A DNA stretch of 64,000 nt, from positions 1 to 64,000 of the forward strand of contig JAQQAP010000038.1 of the NCBI GenBank assembly GCA_028533045.1, read 5' to 3'. A model generated the notes under the pieces. The model had not been told where the DNA came from and did not search any database. It saw nothing but the letters and a program-made list of their open reading frames with translations. Source of the stretch: Spirochaetales bacterium (GTDB taxonomy: Bacteria; Spirochaetota; Spirochaetia; DSM-2461). Position 1 is the stretch's first letter, and each line of letters begins with the position of its first letter. Made by a program: the position numbers and the translations under genes. Shown piece by piece: positions 53,110-62,044 of this stretch.

Positions 53110-53701
53110 AGAGTGGTTGTTAAAGGTTATCAAAGATGCTCATGATAACGCAGTGGATAAAGGGTTTTACCCGGTAGATGAAGGAAAAAACATAGGTGAG
53201 CTTTTAATGCTTTGCGTAAGCGAACTGGGAGAGGCATTAGAAGCGCATAGGTGTGATCGTTATGCTGATATAAAATCACTAAACATCTGTACGATAAATA
53301 TTGAAAATATCAACCATGAATGGATAGGTCTTTTCCAGAGAGACATAAAAGATACCGTTGAGGATGAATTGGGCGATGTTTTTATTCGCCTTGCCGATCT
53401 TTGCGGCTATTTAGTCGAAAGAGAAAATCACGACATTGTTGTTCAGAACTTTCTTAATACCAAAAGACTTATACCCACGGATATTAACGTGGGGGAATGG
53501 ATGTTTCACTATATTCGCTTTTTCTTGAGTGACATTGATTTTTATGAAGATAAAAATTATATACCCGCCGGTTCTATTGGCAGAGCATTGGCCGAGCTGA
53601 GTAGTTTTGCCGCTTCGCAGAAAATTGATATTGCTAAATTCGTCGAAGCTAAAATGGCCTATAACCGCACAAGACCACCTAAACACGGGAAGAGGTACTA
53701 A
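53102..53701 (+). CDS. MazG-like NTP pyrophosphohydrolase
   Basis: 199 residues from GTG 53102. SELGEALEAHR and EDELGDVFIRLADLCGY are the two helical motifs (ExxE, ExxD) of all-alpha NTP pyrophosphatases. Might cleave dUTP, ppGpp-like or modified nucleotides. Confidence 0.75.
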   Translation: MNKEWLLKVIKDAHDNAVDKGFYPVDEGKNIGELLMLCVSELGEALEAHRCDRYADIKSLNICTINIENINHEWIGLFQRDIKDTVEDELGDVFIRLADLCGYLVERENHDIVVQNFLNTKRLIPTDINVGEWMFHYIRFFLSDIDFYEDKNYIPAGSIGRALAELSSFAASQKIDIAKFVEAKMAYNRTRPPKHGKRY

Positions 53702-53904
53702 TGAAATACTACGATGATTGGGGTGAGGAAATTAAAGAGGGTGATAATATAGTCACCTCTTACGGTATACCGCCTAAACCCCTCAAAGGAAAGGTGATTA
53801 TAGAAGAGGGGGAAATGATAGTCTTGACGCCGGGTCATAATCCAGAAAAATGCGACTTGAATTATCTTATCCATAATTTTAACGTGTATAAGGAGACAGA
53901 ATGA
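53701..53904 (+). CDS. Hypothetical protein
   Basis: 67 residues, one-base overlap with the previous gene. GDNIVTSYGIPPKPLKGKVI suggests a small beta barrel. Function unknown. Confidence 0.5.
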   Translation: MKYYDDWGEEIKEGDNIVTSYGIPPKPLKGKVIIEEGEMIVLTPGHNPEKCDLNYLIHNFNVYKETE

Positions 53905-54368
53905 AAACACTAAAAGACTTTCAGAAAGAAAGCAGGGAAGCGTTGGAAAAAGAAACCCAGGAACAGCTTAAAACCGGGCCGGTAAAATTATCGGTAGACT
54001 GTACCATTGAAACCGCAAAGGATATATCTAATCCTTCCGTGGCGTTTGCTATTAAGAGAAAATGGAAGTCCCAGGCTAATATCGCCTACCAGAAAGCAAA
54101 AAAGCACGATATTAGGCCGCTTATCCCTAAAAAAGACCAGAACATCAACGGCTTTGCTTTGGACCCGGAACAGCCGCTCCCGGTGTGGGCCGATGGCCTT
54201 ACGGAACAATCCGAGTATACCGATGAAATGCTGGCAACAGGGCTATTTCTCTTCCTCCGAGAAGAATACGATGAATATTATCATAATGTTCTGAAAGCGT
54301 TAAATCTTAATCCCGCCACTATATCAGAAGAGGGCCGGAAGATTTTAGACGGAAGTTATTGGAAATAA
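53901..54368 (+). CDS. Hypothetical protein
   Basis: 155 residues, ATGA overlap. Helical, charged. The end (ISEEGRKILDGSYWK) is unremarkable. Followed by a hairpin and a promoter. Confidence 0.5.
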   Translation: MKTLKDFQKESREALEKETQEQLKTGPVKLSVDCTIETAKDISNPSVAFAIKRKWKSQANIAYQKAKKHDIRPLIPKKDQNINGFALDPEQPLPVWADGLTEQSEYTDEMLATGLFLFLREEYDEYYHNVLKALNLNPATISEEGRKILDGSYWK

Positions 54369-54375
54369 GATAAAG

Positions 54376-54397
54376 GGGGTGAGGTTTTATACACCCC
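54376..54397 (+). terminator. Hairpin, possible weak terminator
   Basis: GGGGTG (54376-54381)/CACCCC (54392-54397) with an AT-rich loop. No T-tract. Lies right before a promoter. Confidence 0.4.
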
Positions 54398-54405
54398 TCC
54401 ATTGA

Positions 54406-54434
54406 TTGACAAGATAGTTTAACCGATATAGTAT
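54406..54434 (+). promoter_or_regulatory. Sigma70-like promoter for replication genes
   Basis: TTGACA (54406-54411), 17 bases containing AGTTTAAC, TAGTAT (54429-54434). Precedes the HTH, initiator and loader genes. Confidence 0.8.
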
Positions 54435-54456
54435 AGTAAAGATAAGGAAAGGGGTT

Positions 54457-54645
54457 ATGAAAGAGTTAACAAAGCAAGAATTAGAGAAGTTGTATTATGA
54501 AAATACAAACGATGAAGTGTGTCGTATTTTGGGGATTACGAAAGTGACCCTTGTGAAATACGTAAAACAGGCCGGGATTGAGCCAAAAGGAAAAGGTGGT
54601 GGTATGTGTAGCCCTAAGTTGCAGATTGTGTCTGAAAAGGGTTAA
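54457..54645 (+). CDS. Small HTH protein
   Basis: 62 residues. NDEVCRILGITKVTLVKYVK is a helix-turn-helix (about 18-38). First gene after the promoter at 54406; may autoregulate the replication operon. Confidence 0.65.
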   Translation: MKELTKQELEKLYYENTNDEVCRILGITKVTLVKYVKQAGIEPKGKGGGMCSPKLQIVSEKG

Positions 54646-54647
54646 AC

Positions 54648-55433
54648 ATGGCAACACAGAGATATATTTCTACATCTTTCTGGAATGACCCATGGATACA
54701 GACGTTAGACCCTTCTGAAAAGCTTTTGTATCTGTATTTTATGACCAGCCCATTATCGAGTATTTCCGGCATATATGAAGTAACAATGAGGCGGGTATGT
54801 TTCGACACTGGTTACAACGAAGATACAACAAAACGCATCATTAAGAGGTTCGAAAACGACAAAAAGTTGTACTATTGTTGTGGTTTTGTTGTAATTCCGT
54901 CATGGCCGAAACATCAGAAATGGGAGGAAAAAGAGACAATAAAGCGGGGTATAGAAAAACACTTAAATACTGTACCCAAAAGAGTTTGGTGTGATATAGT
55001 TTCGAGAAAAATACCTTATCAGTATCCCCTTGAAGAGATTTTGTTGCCGTATGGGTATGACCCGAGCTATTTAGATATAGAATTTGAATTTGAATTTGAT
55101 ATTATAAAAGACGGTCAAAATTGCACCAAAATTGCACCAAATGTTGTAGAAGAGGAATTTAGTCGTTTTTGGCATGTATGGCCTAAGAAAGTACAGAAAA
55201 AAACAGCACGGCAGAAATATTTCTTGATGCACAAGAAGAAGCGTTTACCGGAAATCAATGAATTGTTGGAGATTATCGAAAAATGGAAAAACACGGAAGA
55301 CTGGAAAAAAGACGATGGGAGATACATACCTCATCCGGCAACGTGGATAAATCAAGAAAGGTGGGAAGATGCTTTGCCAACACAGGTAATAAGCCAAGAA
55401 GATAAAAACTACAAGGATGGATGGGATGACTAA
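54648..55433 (+). CDS. Phage replication initiator/replisome organiser
   Basis: 261 residues. The N-terminus (SFWNDPWIQTLDPSEKLLYL, SSISGIYEVTMRRV) fits winged-helix initiator proteins. The C-terminus (EFSRFWHVWPKKVQKKTARQ) is found in DnaD-like partners. The adjacent loader supports this. An origin may lie inside this gene or at 54370-54450 but no iterons were seen. Confidence 0.7.
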   Translation: MATQRYISTSFWNDPWIQTLDPSEKLLYLYFMTSPLSSISGIYEVTMRRVCFDTGYNEDTTKRIIKRFENDKKLYYCCGFVVIPSWPKHQKWEEKETIKRGIEKHLNTVPKRVWCDIVSRKIPYQYPLEEILLPYGYDPSYLDIEFEFEFDIIKDGQNCTKIAPNVVEEEFSRFWHVWPKKVQKKTARQKYFLMHKKKRLPEINELLEIIEKWKNTEDWKKDDGRYIPHPATWINQERWEDALPTQVISQEDKNYKDGWDD

Positions 55434-56142
55434 AACTTGCCCCATCCACGGAGAATACGAAAGCGAGGTTATGGAAGTATTCGGCGTTCATGTTGAAACT
55501 CAATGCCCTATGTGTGAAGCGCAGGAAAAGCAGGACGCGCAGAAGAAAGCCAAGATAGAAAAAGTGAAATCGATAGAAGATGCCGGTGTACCTTCTCGCT
55601 TTTTGAAGTGTGCTTTTCAGAATTACCAAAGAGAAACCAATGAACAACAAGAGTCTTACGATATTGCGAAGGGCTACTGCGATAATCTTTCATCCAATCA
55701 GGACGGTTCTGCTCTGTTTATGTGTGGTTCATACGGTACTGGAAAAACTCACTTGGCTATATCTATTTTGAAGCGCCACTTTCAAGAAACCGGCAAACTT
55801 GGGTTATACACGACCACAATGCGAATGATCCGGGACATAAGAAGTTCTTACGGAAGCAGAGATATCAGCGAACAACAGAAAATTGACTGTTATGTTAAAT
55901 CTCCCCTATTGATTCTGGATGAAGTCGGTGTACAATTCGGTACGGAAGGTGAGTTGATTCTTCTTTTTGAAGTTATCAATGGACGCTATGAAGAGATGAA
56001 ACCAACTGTTTTGATCTCCAATTTGACATTCAAGGAAATGGAAAAATATCTGGGAGAGCGATGCGTTGATAGGCTCAAAGGACAATCCGGGAAAATATCA
56101 ATTATGAACTGGTCCAGCTATCGCAAGAGAAAACCAGAGTAG
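55426..56142 (+). CDS. DnaC-like helicase loader (AAA+)
   Basis: 238 residues from ATG 55426. N-terminal cysteines (CPIHGEYE ... CPMCEAQ) form a zinc site. Walker A GSYGTGKTH near 101; Walker B LLILDEVGVQ near 160. Loads replicative helicase with the initiator. Confidence 0.85.
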   Translation: MTKTCPIHGEYESEVMEVFGVHVETQCPMCEAQEKQDAQKKAKIEKVKSIEDAGVPSRFLKCAFQNYQRETNEQQESYDIAKGYCDNLSSNQDGSALFMCGSYGTGKTHLAISILKRHFQETGKLGLYTTTMRMIRDIRSSYGSRDISEQQKIDCYVKSPLLILDEVGVQFGTEGELILLFEVINGRYEEMKPTVLISNLTFKEMEKYLGERCVDRLKGQSGKISIMNWSSYRKRKPE

Positions 56143-56245
56143 AAAATAGGGCTATTTGCTAAAAAATAGCACCATAAATCAATCTTTAGGTAAAAAACGC
56201 CTAATGTATCAATAAAACATAAAACAAGCTGTAGGAGGCTGTATT
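56143..56245 (+). promoter_or_regulatory. Short intergenic region with two small hairpins
   Basis: GCTATTT/AAATAGC (56151-56170) and TTAGG/CCTAA nearby. A GTAGGAGG ribosome binding site precedes the TTG at 56246. No clear promoter. Confidence 0.35.
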
Positions 56246-56842
56246 TTGGAGAAATTAAGAAAAATTATCGGATGGTTGGCTTTTGTCTTCCCCTTTGCGC
56301 TTATTGTTTTCGGGCAATGGCCCATGGGGAAAAGTATTTCAAGTTACTATTGGAACAATGATTCAGTGCTGTTTGTCAGTATGCTGGTGGTCTGTGGAAG
56401 TTTCCTGGTTTTTTACGATGGATACGACACACGGGACAACTGGATGACTACTGTAGCCGGTGTAGGGATGATGGTAATTGCCGCTTTCCCCTGTTTGGGG
56501 GATCACTGGTATCTCTTTATGCTGATACCCCAGGGTGTTACTAATATCATCCACGGAGTTTCCGCAACTATAACATTCGGTATGTTGGGCTGTGTGTCGA
56601 TGTTTCAGTTTACTCAGAGAGGTTCAAGAACAACTTTCCGAAAATTAACCCGGAACAAAATCTATCGCATTTGTGGATGGGTTATTTTTGGAGCCATGGC
56701 TGGTATAGGGCTTATTGGTTTGTTTGGAATCCGAGAACAGACGGATAGTATACGTCTGTTCTTTTGGTTGGAAAGTATCATTCTGTGGGCCTTTGGTGTT
56801 TCTTGGCTTGTTAAGGGCGGGTTTATTTTGGAGGATAAATGA
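56246..56842 (+). CDS. Multi-pass membrane protein
   Basis: 198 residues from TTG. Six predicted helices (e.g. LAFVFPFALIVFGQW, VLFVSMLVVCGSFLVF, YRICGWVIFGAMAGIGLIGL). Resembles DUF998-type proteins. Might alter the host membrane; a holin role is possible but the size is large. Confidence 0.6.
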   Translation: MEKLRKIIGWLAFVFPFALIVFGQWPMGKSISSYYWNNDSVLFVSMLVVCGSFLVFYDGYDTRDNWMTTVAGVGMMVIAAFPCLGDHWYLFMLIPQGVTNIIHGVSATITFGMLGCVSMFQFTQRGSRTTFRKLTRNKIYRICGWVIFGAMAGIGLIGLFGIREQTDSIRLFFWLESIILWAFGVSWLVKGGFILEDK

Positions 56843-57036
56843 TGAAGTATTCTTTACTGGAATCTAAATCTAATGCGTTTTCGATAATCGGATACGTAAC
56901 AAGGTGCATGAAGAAAGAGGGATTAACCGAAGAAGATTGTTGTAAGTACCGTGGAGAAGCAACGGCGGGTGATTATCACGAACTTGTAGCAGTCAGTCAG
57001 AAGATGATTGATAAACTTAATGGAGAAGAGGAATGA
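56839..57036 (+). CDS. Conserved small phage protein
   Basis: 65 residues. NAFSIIGYVTRCMKKEGL and AGDYHELVAVSQKM belong to a short phage family of unknown role. Overlaps neighbours by ATGA. Confidence 0.6.
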   Translation: MMKYSLLESKSNAFSIIGYVTRCMKKEGLTEEDCCKYRGEATAGDYHELVAVSQKMIDKLNGEEE

Positions 57037-57746
57037 GCGACGAAAAAACAGCTAGAGAGTATTTTGAAGAGTTGAAAGCGAAGAAACAGACGATCAATGA
57101 TGCGGATTTAGAGAAAGTCTATGATAACTGCATGACATTGATAAACAAATACAAGATAACAGGACAAGTGGACGGAATGAAAAAACTGATTTTTCATCTT
57201 GAATCACTGGAAAAAGAACGGGAGATTGTCAAAGCCGGTATTGATACGTTTGTATATCTTTCAGATATCAAGAAGTATATCGCGGCAGTTTCCGATAGAT
57301 CGGTTAAATGTATCGAACTTTCCCGGTTTGAAAGAGAAATACCCGATGAAATAGTTGACGAGTTGGCAAAGGTTAAGGAGCTTTTTGACGAATTCTTTGT
57401 TGTGTTTACTGACTACACGAAAGTTCATGAAGAAAAAGCCAAGAAAGAGCGTGATCCTATTCTTTTTGGTATTTTCAAGGATAATAAATCCAGTACCATA
57501 GTTGAACGCTGTTATTTTATCGGGGATTGGGAAGATGAATATTGTGATCTTACCCTGGAAAAAATGGTAAACTTCATGCAGAAAAAAGGTAAAGAGATTG
57601 AACACACAATCAAGACCCCGGAAGATTTGGAAGAGTTAAAAGATCAAATTAGAAAATTAGAAGCTGTAGATAATACATTTGTAATTGGTTCGGCGTCCAC
57701 TAAAACTAAAAAGAGTGTTATAGGTAGGTTGTTTAGCCGTGGATGA
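57033..57746 (+). CDS. Hypothetical helical protein
   Basis: 237 residues, helical throughout, basic tail. No recognised motif. Start overlaps the previous stop. Confidence 0.5.
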   Translation: MSDEKTAREYFEELKAKKQTINDADLEKVYDNCMTLINKYKITGQVDGMKKLIFHLESLEKEREIVKAGIDTFVYLSDIKKYIAAVSDRSVKCIELSRFEREIPDEIVDELAKVKELFDEFFVVFTDYTKVHEEKAKKERDPILFGIFKDNKSSTIVERCYFIGDWEDEYCDLTLEKMVNFMQKKGKEIEHTIKTPEDLEELKDQIRKLEAVDNTFVIGSASTKTKKSVIGRLFSRG

Positions 57747-58140
57747 TATTGACTTCACTAAAGATCGGATACTCCAAGACAATAAGGATCAAGGTGTTGT
57801 TATATGGGGTGAGCGTTTTTATGGCAATAATATTATTGTACGTGATAATATTGTTTACGGCGCATCGAAAGACCCACTGGAAATGCCGGAAAAACCTAAT
57901 AGCTCACTGATCGAACCTGACGATGACGCAGAATGGTACGGTATTCATTACGGTATGTGGGGAGATAGGTGCCATTGTTGCGGGAAAAAGATCATGCCGT
58001 ATGATGTGTGGTTTGAGTTATGTGAAGAATGTTGTTGTAAGCTTGACGAGTCCGATGTGTTAAGTGTGAGTGAGGTGCAATCTGGATTCATTCTATCACA
58101 AAGGATTGATAGATTATTTGAAAGGAGCATAGGATTATGA
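57739..58140 (+). CDS. Hypothetical protein with zinc-ribbon
   Basis: 133 residues from GTG. CHCCGKKIMPYDVWFELC EECCCK: paired cysteines near residues 78-100 form a zinc site. Unknown. Confidence 0.5.
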   Translation: MDDIDFTKDRILQDNKDQGVVIWGERFYGNNIIVRDNIVYGASKDPLEMPEKPNSSLIEPDDDAEWYGIHYGMWGDRCHCCGKKIMPYDVWFELCEECCCKLDESDVLSVSEVQSGFILSQRIDRLFERSIGL

Positions 58141-58736
58141 TTGAATTTAAACCGGAAATATTAACCGAGAAGATCGCAGTACATTGTGATACGGAAGAGA
58201 AAGCGAACGCATTACTAGAATGGGCTGATATGAACGGAGGAACTTGGTATGATGGTGAATCATATCTCAATAACACTTTGTGGCGTCGTCATGGGGGGGA
58301 CACGCTTTATTTGATTTTTAATGGTACGTGTTGCGGGACTAATCATTACCAAACTGGAATAACAATAATAACTTACGAAGAGGCCATACTGGTTCCGGGT
58401 GAAAACCCTATACAAGAAGATTCCGGGGATAAAACCGAACAATACACGCGCCAGTCAGATAAATTCCACGGGATATACTCTTCTCATGAAGAAATGCTTA
58501 TGGAAAAAAACAAGAGATATGGCGATTCAGCATTAAGCCCCCTGGTTTTATTTACAAAACACATAACACCAGGAGAAGCAGGATTAAACGGAATACTCGT
58601 AAGGCTGGACGATAAGCTCTCAAGAGTAAAAAACTCAGAAGAGATACGGAAGAATGATATATCTGATATTCTTGGCTACCTGATATTGCTATGTAAAGAC
58701 CGGGGATGGGAAGATTTTTCGGATCAGGTAGATTGA
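58137..58736 (+). CDS. Protein with Nmad1/DUF1599-like C-terminus
   Basis: 199 residues. C-terminal half: EKNKRYGDSALSPLVLFTK, then LVRLDDKLSRVKNSE and ISDILGYLILLC match the nucleotide-modification-associated domain 1 pattern. Suggests a role in altered nucleotides or nucleotide cleaning. N-terminal half is unassigned. Confidence 0.6.
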   Translation: MIEFKPEILTEKIAVHCDTEEKANALLEWADMNGGTWYDGESYLNNTLWRRHGGDTLYLIFNGTCCGTNHYQTGITIITYEEAILVPGENPIQEDSGDKTEQYTRQSDKFHGIYSSHEEMLMEKNKRYGDSALSPLVLFTKHITPGEAGLNGILVRLDDKLSRVKNSEEIRKNDISDILGYLILLCKDRGWEDFSDQVD

Positions 58737-58750
58737 AAGGGGGATGGACA

Positions 58751-58936
58751 ATGCCAAACTTTAATCGATTAAGAAGAGATTTGGAAAGAAAGATGGTTTG
58801 CGAGTGTAATAACATACCGGAAGATATAGAGCAGGAAATTAAGAAAATACAGCGGAACGCCGTATGGGACGGTTCTTTTGGTGGGGTGCTGGTAGGAATA
58901 GCCATAGGATTGCTGTTAGCAGGAGTTACAAGATGA
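58751..58936 (+). CDS. Small tail-anchored protein
   Basis: 61 residues from ATG 58751 (AAAGGGGG upstream). A C-terminal helix (GVLVGIAIGLLLAGV) anchors it in the membrane. Unknown. Confidence 0.5.
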   Translation: MPNFNRLRRDLERKMVCECNNIPEDIEQEIKKIQRNAVWDGSFGGVLVGIAIGLLLAGVTR

Positions 58937-59349
58937 AATGTGGATGTAAAGATGGAAAGGTGTTCGCTCACTTAAATTTCGGACCGGACAAGCCTGGATC
59001 ATGGGAATGGATAACCTGTCCGACCTGTAAAGGAATCGGGGAAGTACCGGATATATGGGCAGAATGGAGAGAGACGGGGAAAAGAATTTCCTATTGTATG
59101 TTTAAACATGAATTAACACTAAGGACGTTATCCAAAAAAATCGGGTGTGACGTGGTAGCTTTATCCCGAGCAAGAGTAGGGGAGGAAGACCCCGCGCCGA
59201 TGATCGAGTTAATACAAAAGTATTATGATGTCCCGGAGGTAAAGACCTGTATATGCGGGTCTACTGAGTTTGAAGATAGCGAAGACGAGTTCATGGGGCA
59301 AATTATTCAGCAATGTGTAAAATGTCACCAAAGAATGGGGAGGAAGTAA
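58933..59349 (+). CDS. Zinc-finger and HTH-like protein
   Basis: 138 residues from ATG 58933. CGCKDG...CPTCKGIGEV is a DnaJ-type zinc site. TLRTLSKKIGCDVVALSRAR looks like a Xre-like helix-turn-helix (55-75). CICGSTEF...CVKC is a second ribbon. Possible DNA-binding regulator. Confidence 0.55.
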   Translation: MKCGCKDGKVFAHLNFGPDKPGSWEWITCPTCKGIGEVPDIWAEWRETGKRISYCMFKHELTLRTLSKKIGCDVVALSRARVGEEDPAPMIELIQKYYDVPEVKTCICGSTEFEDSEDEFMGQIIQQCVKCHQRMGRK

Positions 59350-59577
59350 ATGATTGAATGGTCCAGAATAGAAAGATGGGAATCCGAAACTATCGAAAGC
59401 GTCCCGGAAGATGCTGTAATACACTCTATCGACGGAAAGGATGTAGAGGAAAGATGTGAAAACTGTGGTAAGTATCTTTTCACAGAAGACGACTGGCTGG
59501 TGTATGTAGATGGGAACGTACTTTGCATGGAGTGCGATCAAAGTTTAAAGGAGGATGATAATGCCAGAAGTAATTAG
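59350..59577 (+). CDS. Small zinc-ribbon protein
   Basis: 75 residues. CENCGKYLF and CMEC pair into a zinc site. Acidic N-terminus. Unknown. Confidence 0.5.
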   Translation: MIEWSRIERWESETIESVPEDAVIHSIDGKDVEERCENCGKYLFTEDDWLVYVDGNVLCMECDQSLKEDDNARSN

Positions 59578-60112
59578 AATAACATCACAGAATATGGATG
59601 CCCCGCCGAAGGTTATGAATTATTTAGAATTGGCTAGTTTGCCACCTGTTGCAGAATACAACCCAGAGCCGATTATGTGTGGTGAATCCATCATACATGA
59701 AGATGTCAAACAATACGCATTCCCTGGACAAAACGGGGAGTTTGAGCGAGTTTTTATTCACGGGGATAGGGGTAATTTAGTTATGGAATACATTGAATAT
59801 CTAAACTATTCTGCGAATAAATGGAAAATGAGGAGTCAAAAAGATGTTGATGAATTCGGAGAAACACTGAGAAGAATTGTAGAAATGCACTACAAGTTGC
59901 CCCCAGGGCAAAAAAAGCCAAAACCGTTCAGAGAAAAACTATTTGATTTATTGACTTTCGATATCAATAGAGCACTCTCAGAAGGATTAAGTATGGCAAC
60001 AGAAAAAGGCCGCGAGGAGAGAAGACAGGCAAATAATAGAATTGAGCAACGAAAAAGAGAACGGATAACAAGAGCATACAGGGAATTTGTAGCCGCTATC
60101 TTGGATTATTAG
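59561..60112 (+). CDS. Hypothetical protein
   Basis: 183 residues from ATG 59561 (GGAGG 7 bases upstream). Residues 140-180 are Arg/Glu-rich and helical. Not recognised. Confidence 0.5.
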   Translation: MPEVIRITSQNMDAPPKVMNYLELASLPPVAEYNPEPIMCGESIIHEDVKQYAFPGQNGEFERVFIHGDRGNLVMEYIEYLNYSANKWKMRSQKDVDEFGETLRRIVEMHYKLPPGQKKPKPFREKLFDLLTFDINRALSEGLSMATEKGREERRQANNRIEQRKRERITRAYREFVAAILDY

Positions 60113-60122
60113 GAGGATAAGC

Positions 60123-60322
60123 ATGGACCGGATTAGTGTAGAAGAGCGGTTACCTGGGAATGGTGACAAAGTAATTGTTATGGACCATACGGAATTTCGA
60201 TAGCGCATTATGAGGACAGAGCTTTTTATGAAGCATACGATACCTATGCAAGGATGTGGATTGATCTATACGATAAGGTTTCGCATTGGGTGCCAGTACC
60301 TAAACCACCGGAGGGAATATGA
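60123..60322 (+). pseudogene. DUF551-like gene broken by a single-base deletion
   Basis: ATG 60123 begins ISVEERLPGNGDKVIV and soon stops at 60201. The next frame continues YGPYGISIAHYEDRAFYEAY and ends KVSHWVPVPKPP. Joined, these make a complete DUF551 protein. Restoring one T in the GTT at 60177-60179 fixes the frame. Sequencing error or real mutation. Confidence 0.65.
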
Positions 60323-60792
60323 GAACAGTACAGGACATAGAAAAAGAGATAGAGCAGAGACAGAAAGAAATCAGTGAAATAAAAAGTAACTCCTGTACGG
60401 AAGCTGTTGAACAGGCTATAAATGAATACCGAAACGAGACAGGACATTTCCCCGTTAGAATAGAAATGTCAAGAACTACACAAGAAAGGCTTACTGTAGA
60501 GCTTGATTGGAGGCTGTTCGGAATAAGGGGAGATTACAAAAGTATCTACAACAGAGATATGTCGTTAGTAAAGAAGGTGTCTCATGATGTACCTGTGTTT
60601 CTTAATTCGTCATTACAGGGAAGAACCTTTATTCTGTTTCCCATTAAGAAAGCACGACAGCTTGTAGTTGACTTAGCAGAACAGAACGGCAGAACAGAAC
60701 GGGAAGAGTCCTACAAACTACTGTACGGCGGCATAGGAAAAAAAGAAGAGCTGGAAACGTTATTCCCTGCGGCTATCAAGGAGAACCCATGA
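60319..60792 (+). CDS. Hypothetical protein
   Basis: 157 residues. N-terminal coiled coil (EKEIEQRQKEISEIK), then a beta-rich part. ATGA overlap with the broken DUF551 gene. Unknown. Confidence 0.5.
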   Translation: MRTVQDIEKEIEQRQKEISEIKSNSCTEAVEQAINEYRNETGHFPVRIEMSRTTQERLTVELDWRLFGIRGDYKSIYNRDMSLVKKVSHDVPVFLNSSLQGRTFILFPIKKARQLVVDLAEQNGRTEREESYKLLYGGIGKKEELETLFPAAIKENP

Positions 60793-61025
60793 CCCTTTGC
60801 AATAAATGTGGTAAAGAAGTAAAATACATCTACAGCCGGAAGAAAGAGAAGGAAGTCTGCTGTGATATCCCATCCGTAACCGGCATACAAGAATCAGGGA
60901 GAATAGTGGAGGTCTATCTTGAACACAAATGTAACCCCGGAAACAATCAAGAAGTTCCTAGAGAGAAAGTGTCAACGAGGAAGCTATGGGTCGGTCCAGA
61001 TATTTGTGAAGGACGGGAGGATTGA
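60789..61025 (+). CDS. Small zinc-binding protein
   Basis: 78 residues. CNKCGKEV, CCDI and HKC suggest a zinc ribbon. The last 107 bases overlap the next gene in another frame. Confidence 0.5.
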   Translation: MTLCNKCGKEVKYIYSRKKEKEVCCDIPSVTGIQESGRIVEVYLEHKCNPGNNQEVPREKVSTRKLWVGPDICEGRED

Positions 61026-61215
61026 GCAGGTTAATGATCAAATATCCTACAATGCTGACACTTTTAATGCACACGTCAACAAGGCTCCAAAACGTTATAT
61101 TGTAAAGAGTAACGAGAATGAAGACGCCGGGAATATTGACGAAAAAGTGACGGAAGTGTCAAAAAATGATCAAAATGTTGAAAAAGTGTCAAAAAAAGAG
61201 GATAACTTTGATTGA
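60919..61215 (+). CDS. Hypothetical protein overlapping upstream gene
   Basis: 98 residues from TTG 60919 with GGAGG 6 bases upstream, inside the previous gene in another frame. YGSVQIFVKDGRIEQV is a known start of small phage proteins. The C-terminus is charged. Confidence 0.55.
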   Translation: MNTNVTPETIKKFLERKCQRGSYGSVQIFVKDGRIEQVNDQISYNADTFNAHVNKAPKRYIVKSNENEDAGNIDEKVTEVSKNDQNVEKVSKKEDNFD

Positions 61216-61315
61216 AATTGCATAGATCGGAATGATTATATTTTGTGATTGCGTTTTGTGCAATGTGAAATTAACGTGAAAAGTGGTGAAATTTATATGG
61301 AAGGATTATTGAAAA
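61216..61315 (+). promoter_or_regulatory. AT-rich intergenic region
   Basis: Contains TTGAAA and TATATT with a long spacer and a 14-codon reading frame at 61296. No confident promoter or terminator. Confidence 0.25.
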
Positions 61316-62035
61316 GTGGCGGCAAAAAGAAAAAGATGTAAGGTGTGTGAACACAAGATGGTTGCAGAGATCAATAGCAAGATACGCAACGGAGAACCAA
61401 TTAGCAGGTTGTGTGCTTTATATGGAATATCAAGAAATACCATAATGAAGCACCGCGATAACTGTTTGACCGATATTCTCGCCAAAGATGATGCCGCTAG
61501 GGATGCCATGCAAGCCACCGGTTTGAAGAACGACATGGAAGAACTTTTGACAAGAGTTCGCAAGTTGTTTGATGCTTATGATCGTCAATTACAAGACCCG
61601 GATAATCCAGATCAATATGATGTTTCACCCCGTGCTAACGAGATAGACATTATATATCGGGATTTCGATAAAGAAACCGGTAAGCAATCACAAATAACAA
61701 AAAAGGCCAACTTTCAACAGTTACTTGATACCATTTATACCGATGGCCGGTTTATTATCCAGGGAATAACCCATAGTAAACCGGATCACGGAGATATGCT
61801 TTTAAAAACCGCAACAAAGTTAGAGAACAGTATTAAACTGCTCGACGAATCTACCCGTAAGGCGATAGAGTGGGAACACAAGAAAGCGGCCATGGAAAAA
61901 TTACAGCAGTCAGACAACGTGGAAGTATCATTTGAAAAACAAGTTGCCGTGATAACTGAAAAAGTCACTCTAGCCGTAAAAGAATCAAATACAGAAGAGC
62001 TTTCTGCCTTGGCGGGTCTTCCAGAATTAAATTAA
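61316..62035 (+). CDS. Possible terminase small subunit
   Basis: 239 residues from GTG. CKVCEHKMVAEI zinc knuckle, then ISRLCALYGISRNTIMKHRD, a helix-turn-helix like those of small terminase or related DNA-binding proteins. The C-terminal half is helical. The large subunit is not visible within the window, so the call is tentative. Confidence 0.45.
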   Translation: MAAKRKRCKVCEHKMVAEINSKIRNGEPISRLCALYGISRNTIMKHRDNCLTDILAKDDAARDAMQATGLKNDMEELLTRVRKLFDAYDRQLQDPDNPDQYDVSPRANEIDIIYRDFDKETGKQSQITKKANFQQLLDTIYTDGRFIIQGITHSKPDHGDMLLKTATKLENSIKLLDESTRKAIEWEHKKAAMEKLQQSDNVEVSFEKQVAVITEKVTLAVKESNTEELSALAGLPELN

Positions 62036-62044
62036 AAAAATCCC

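Noticed and set aside
56151-56170. Intrinsic terminator after the helicase loader
   Set aside because: Hairpin lacks a T-tract.
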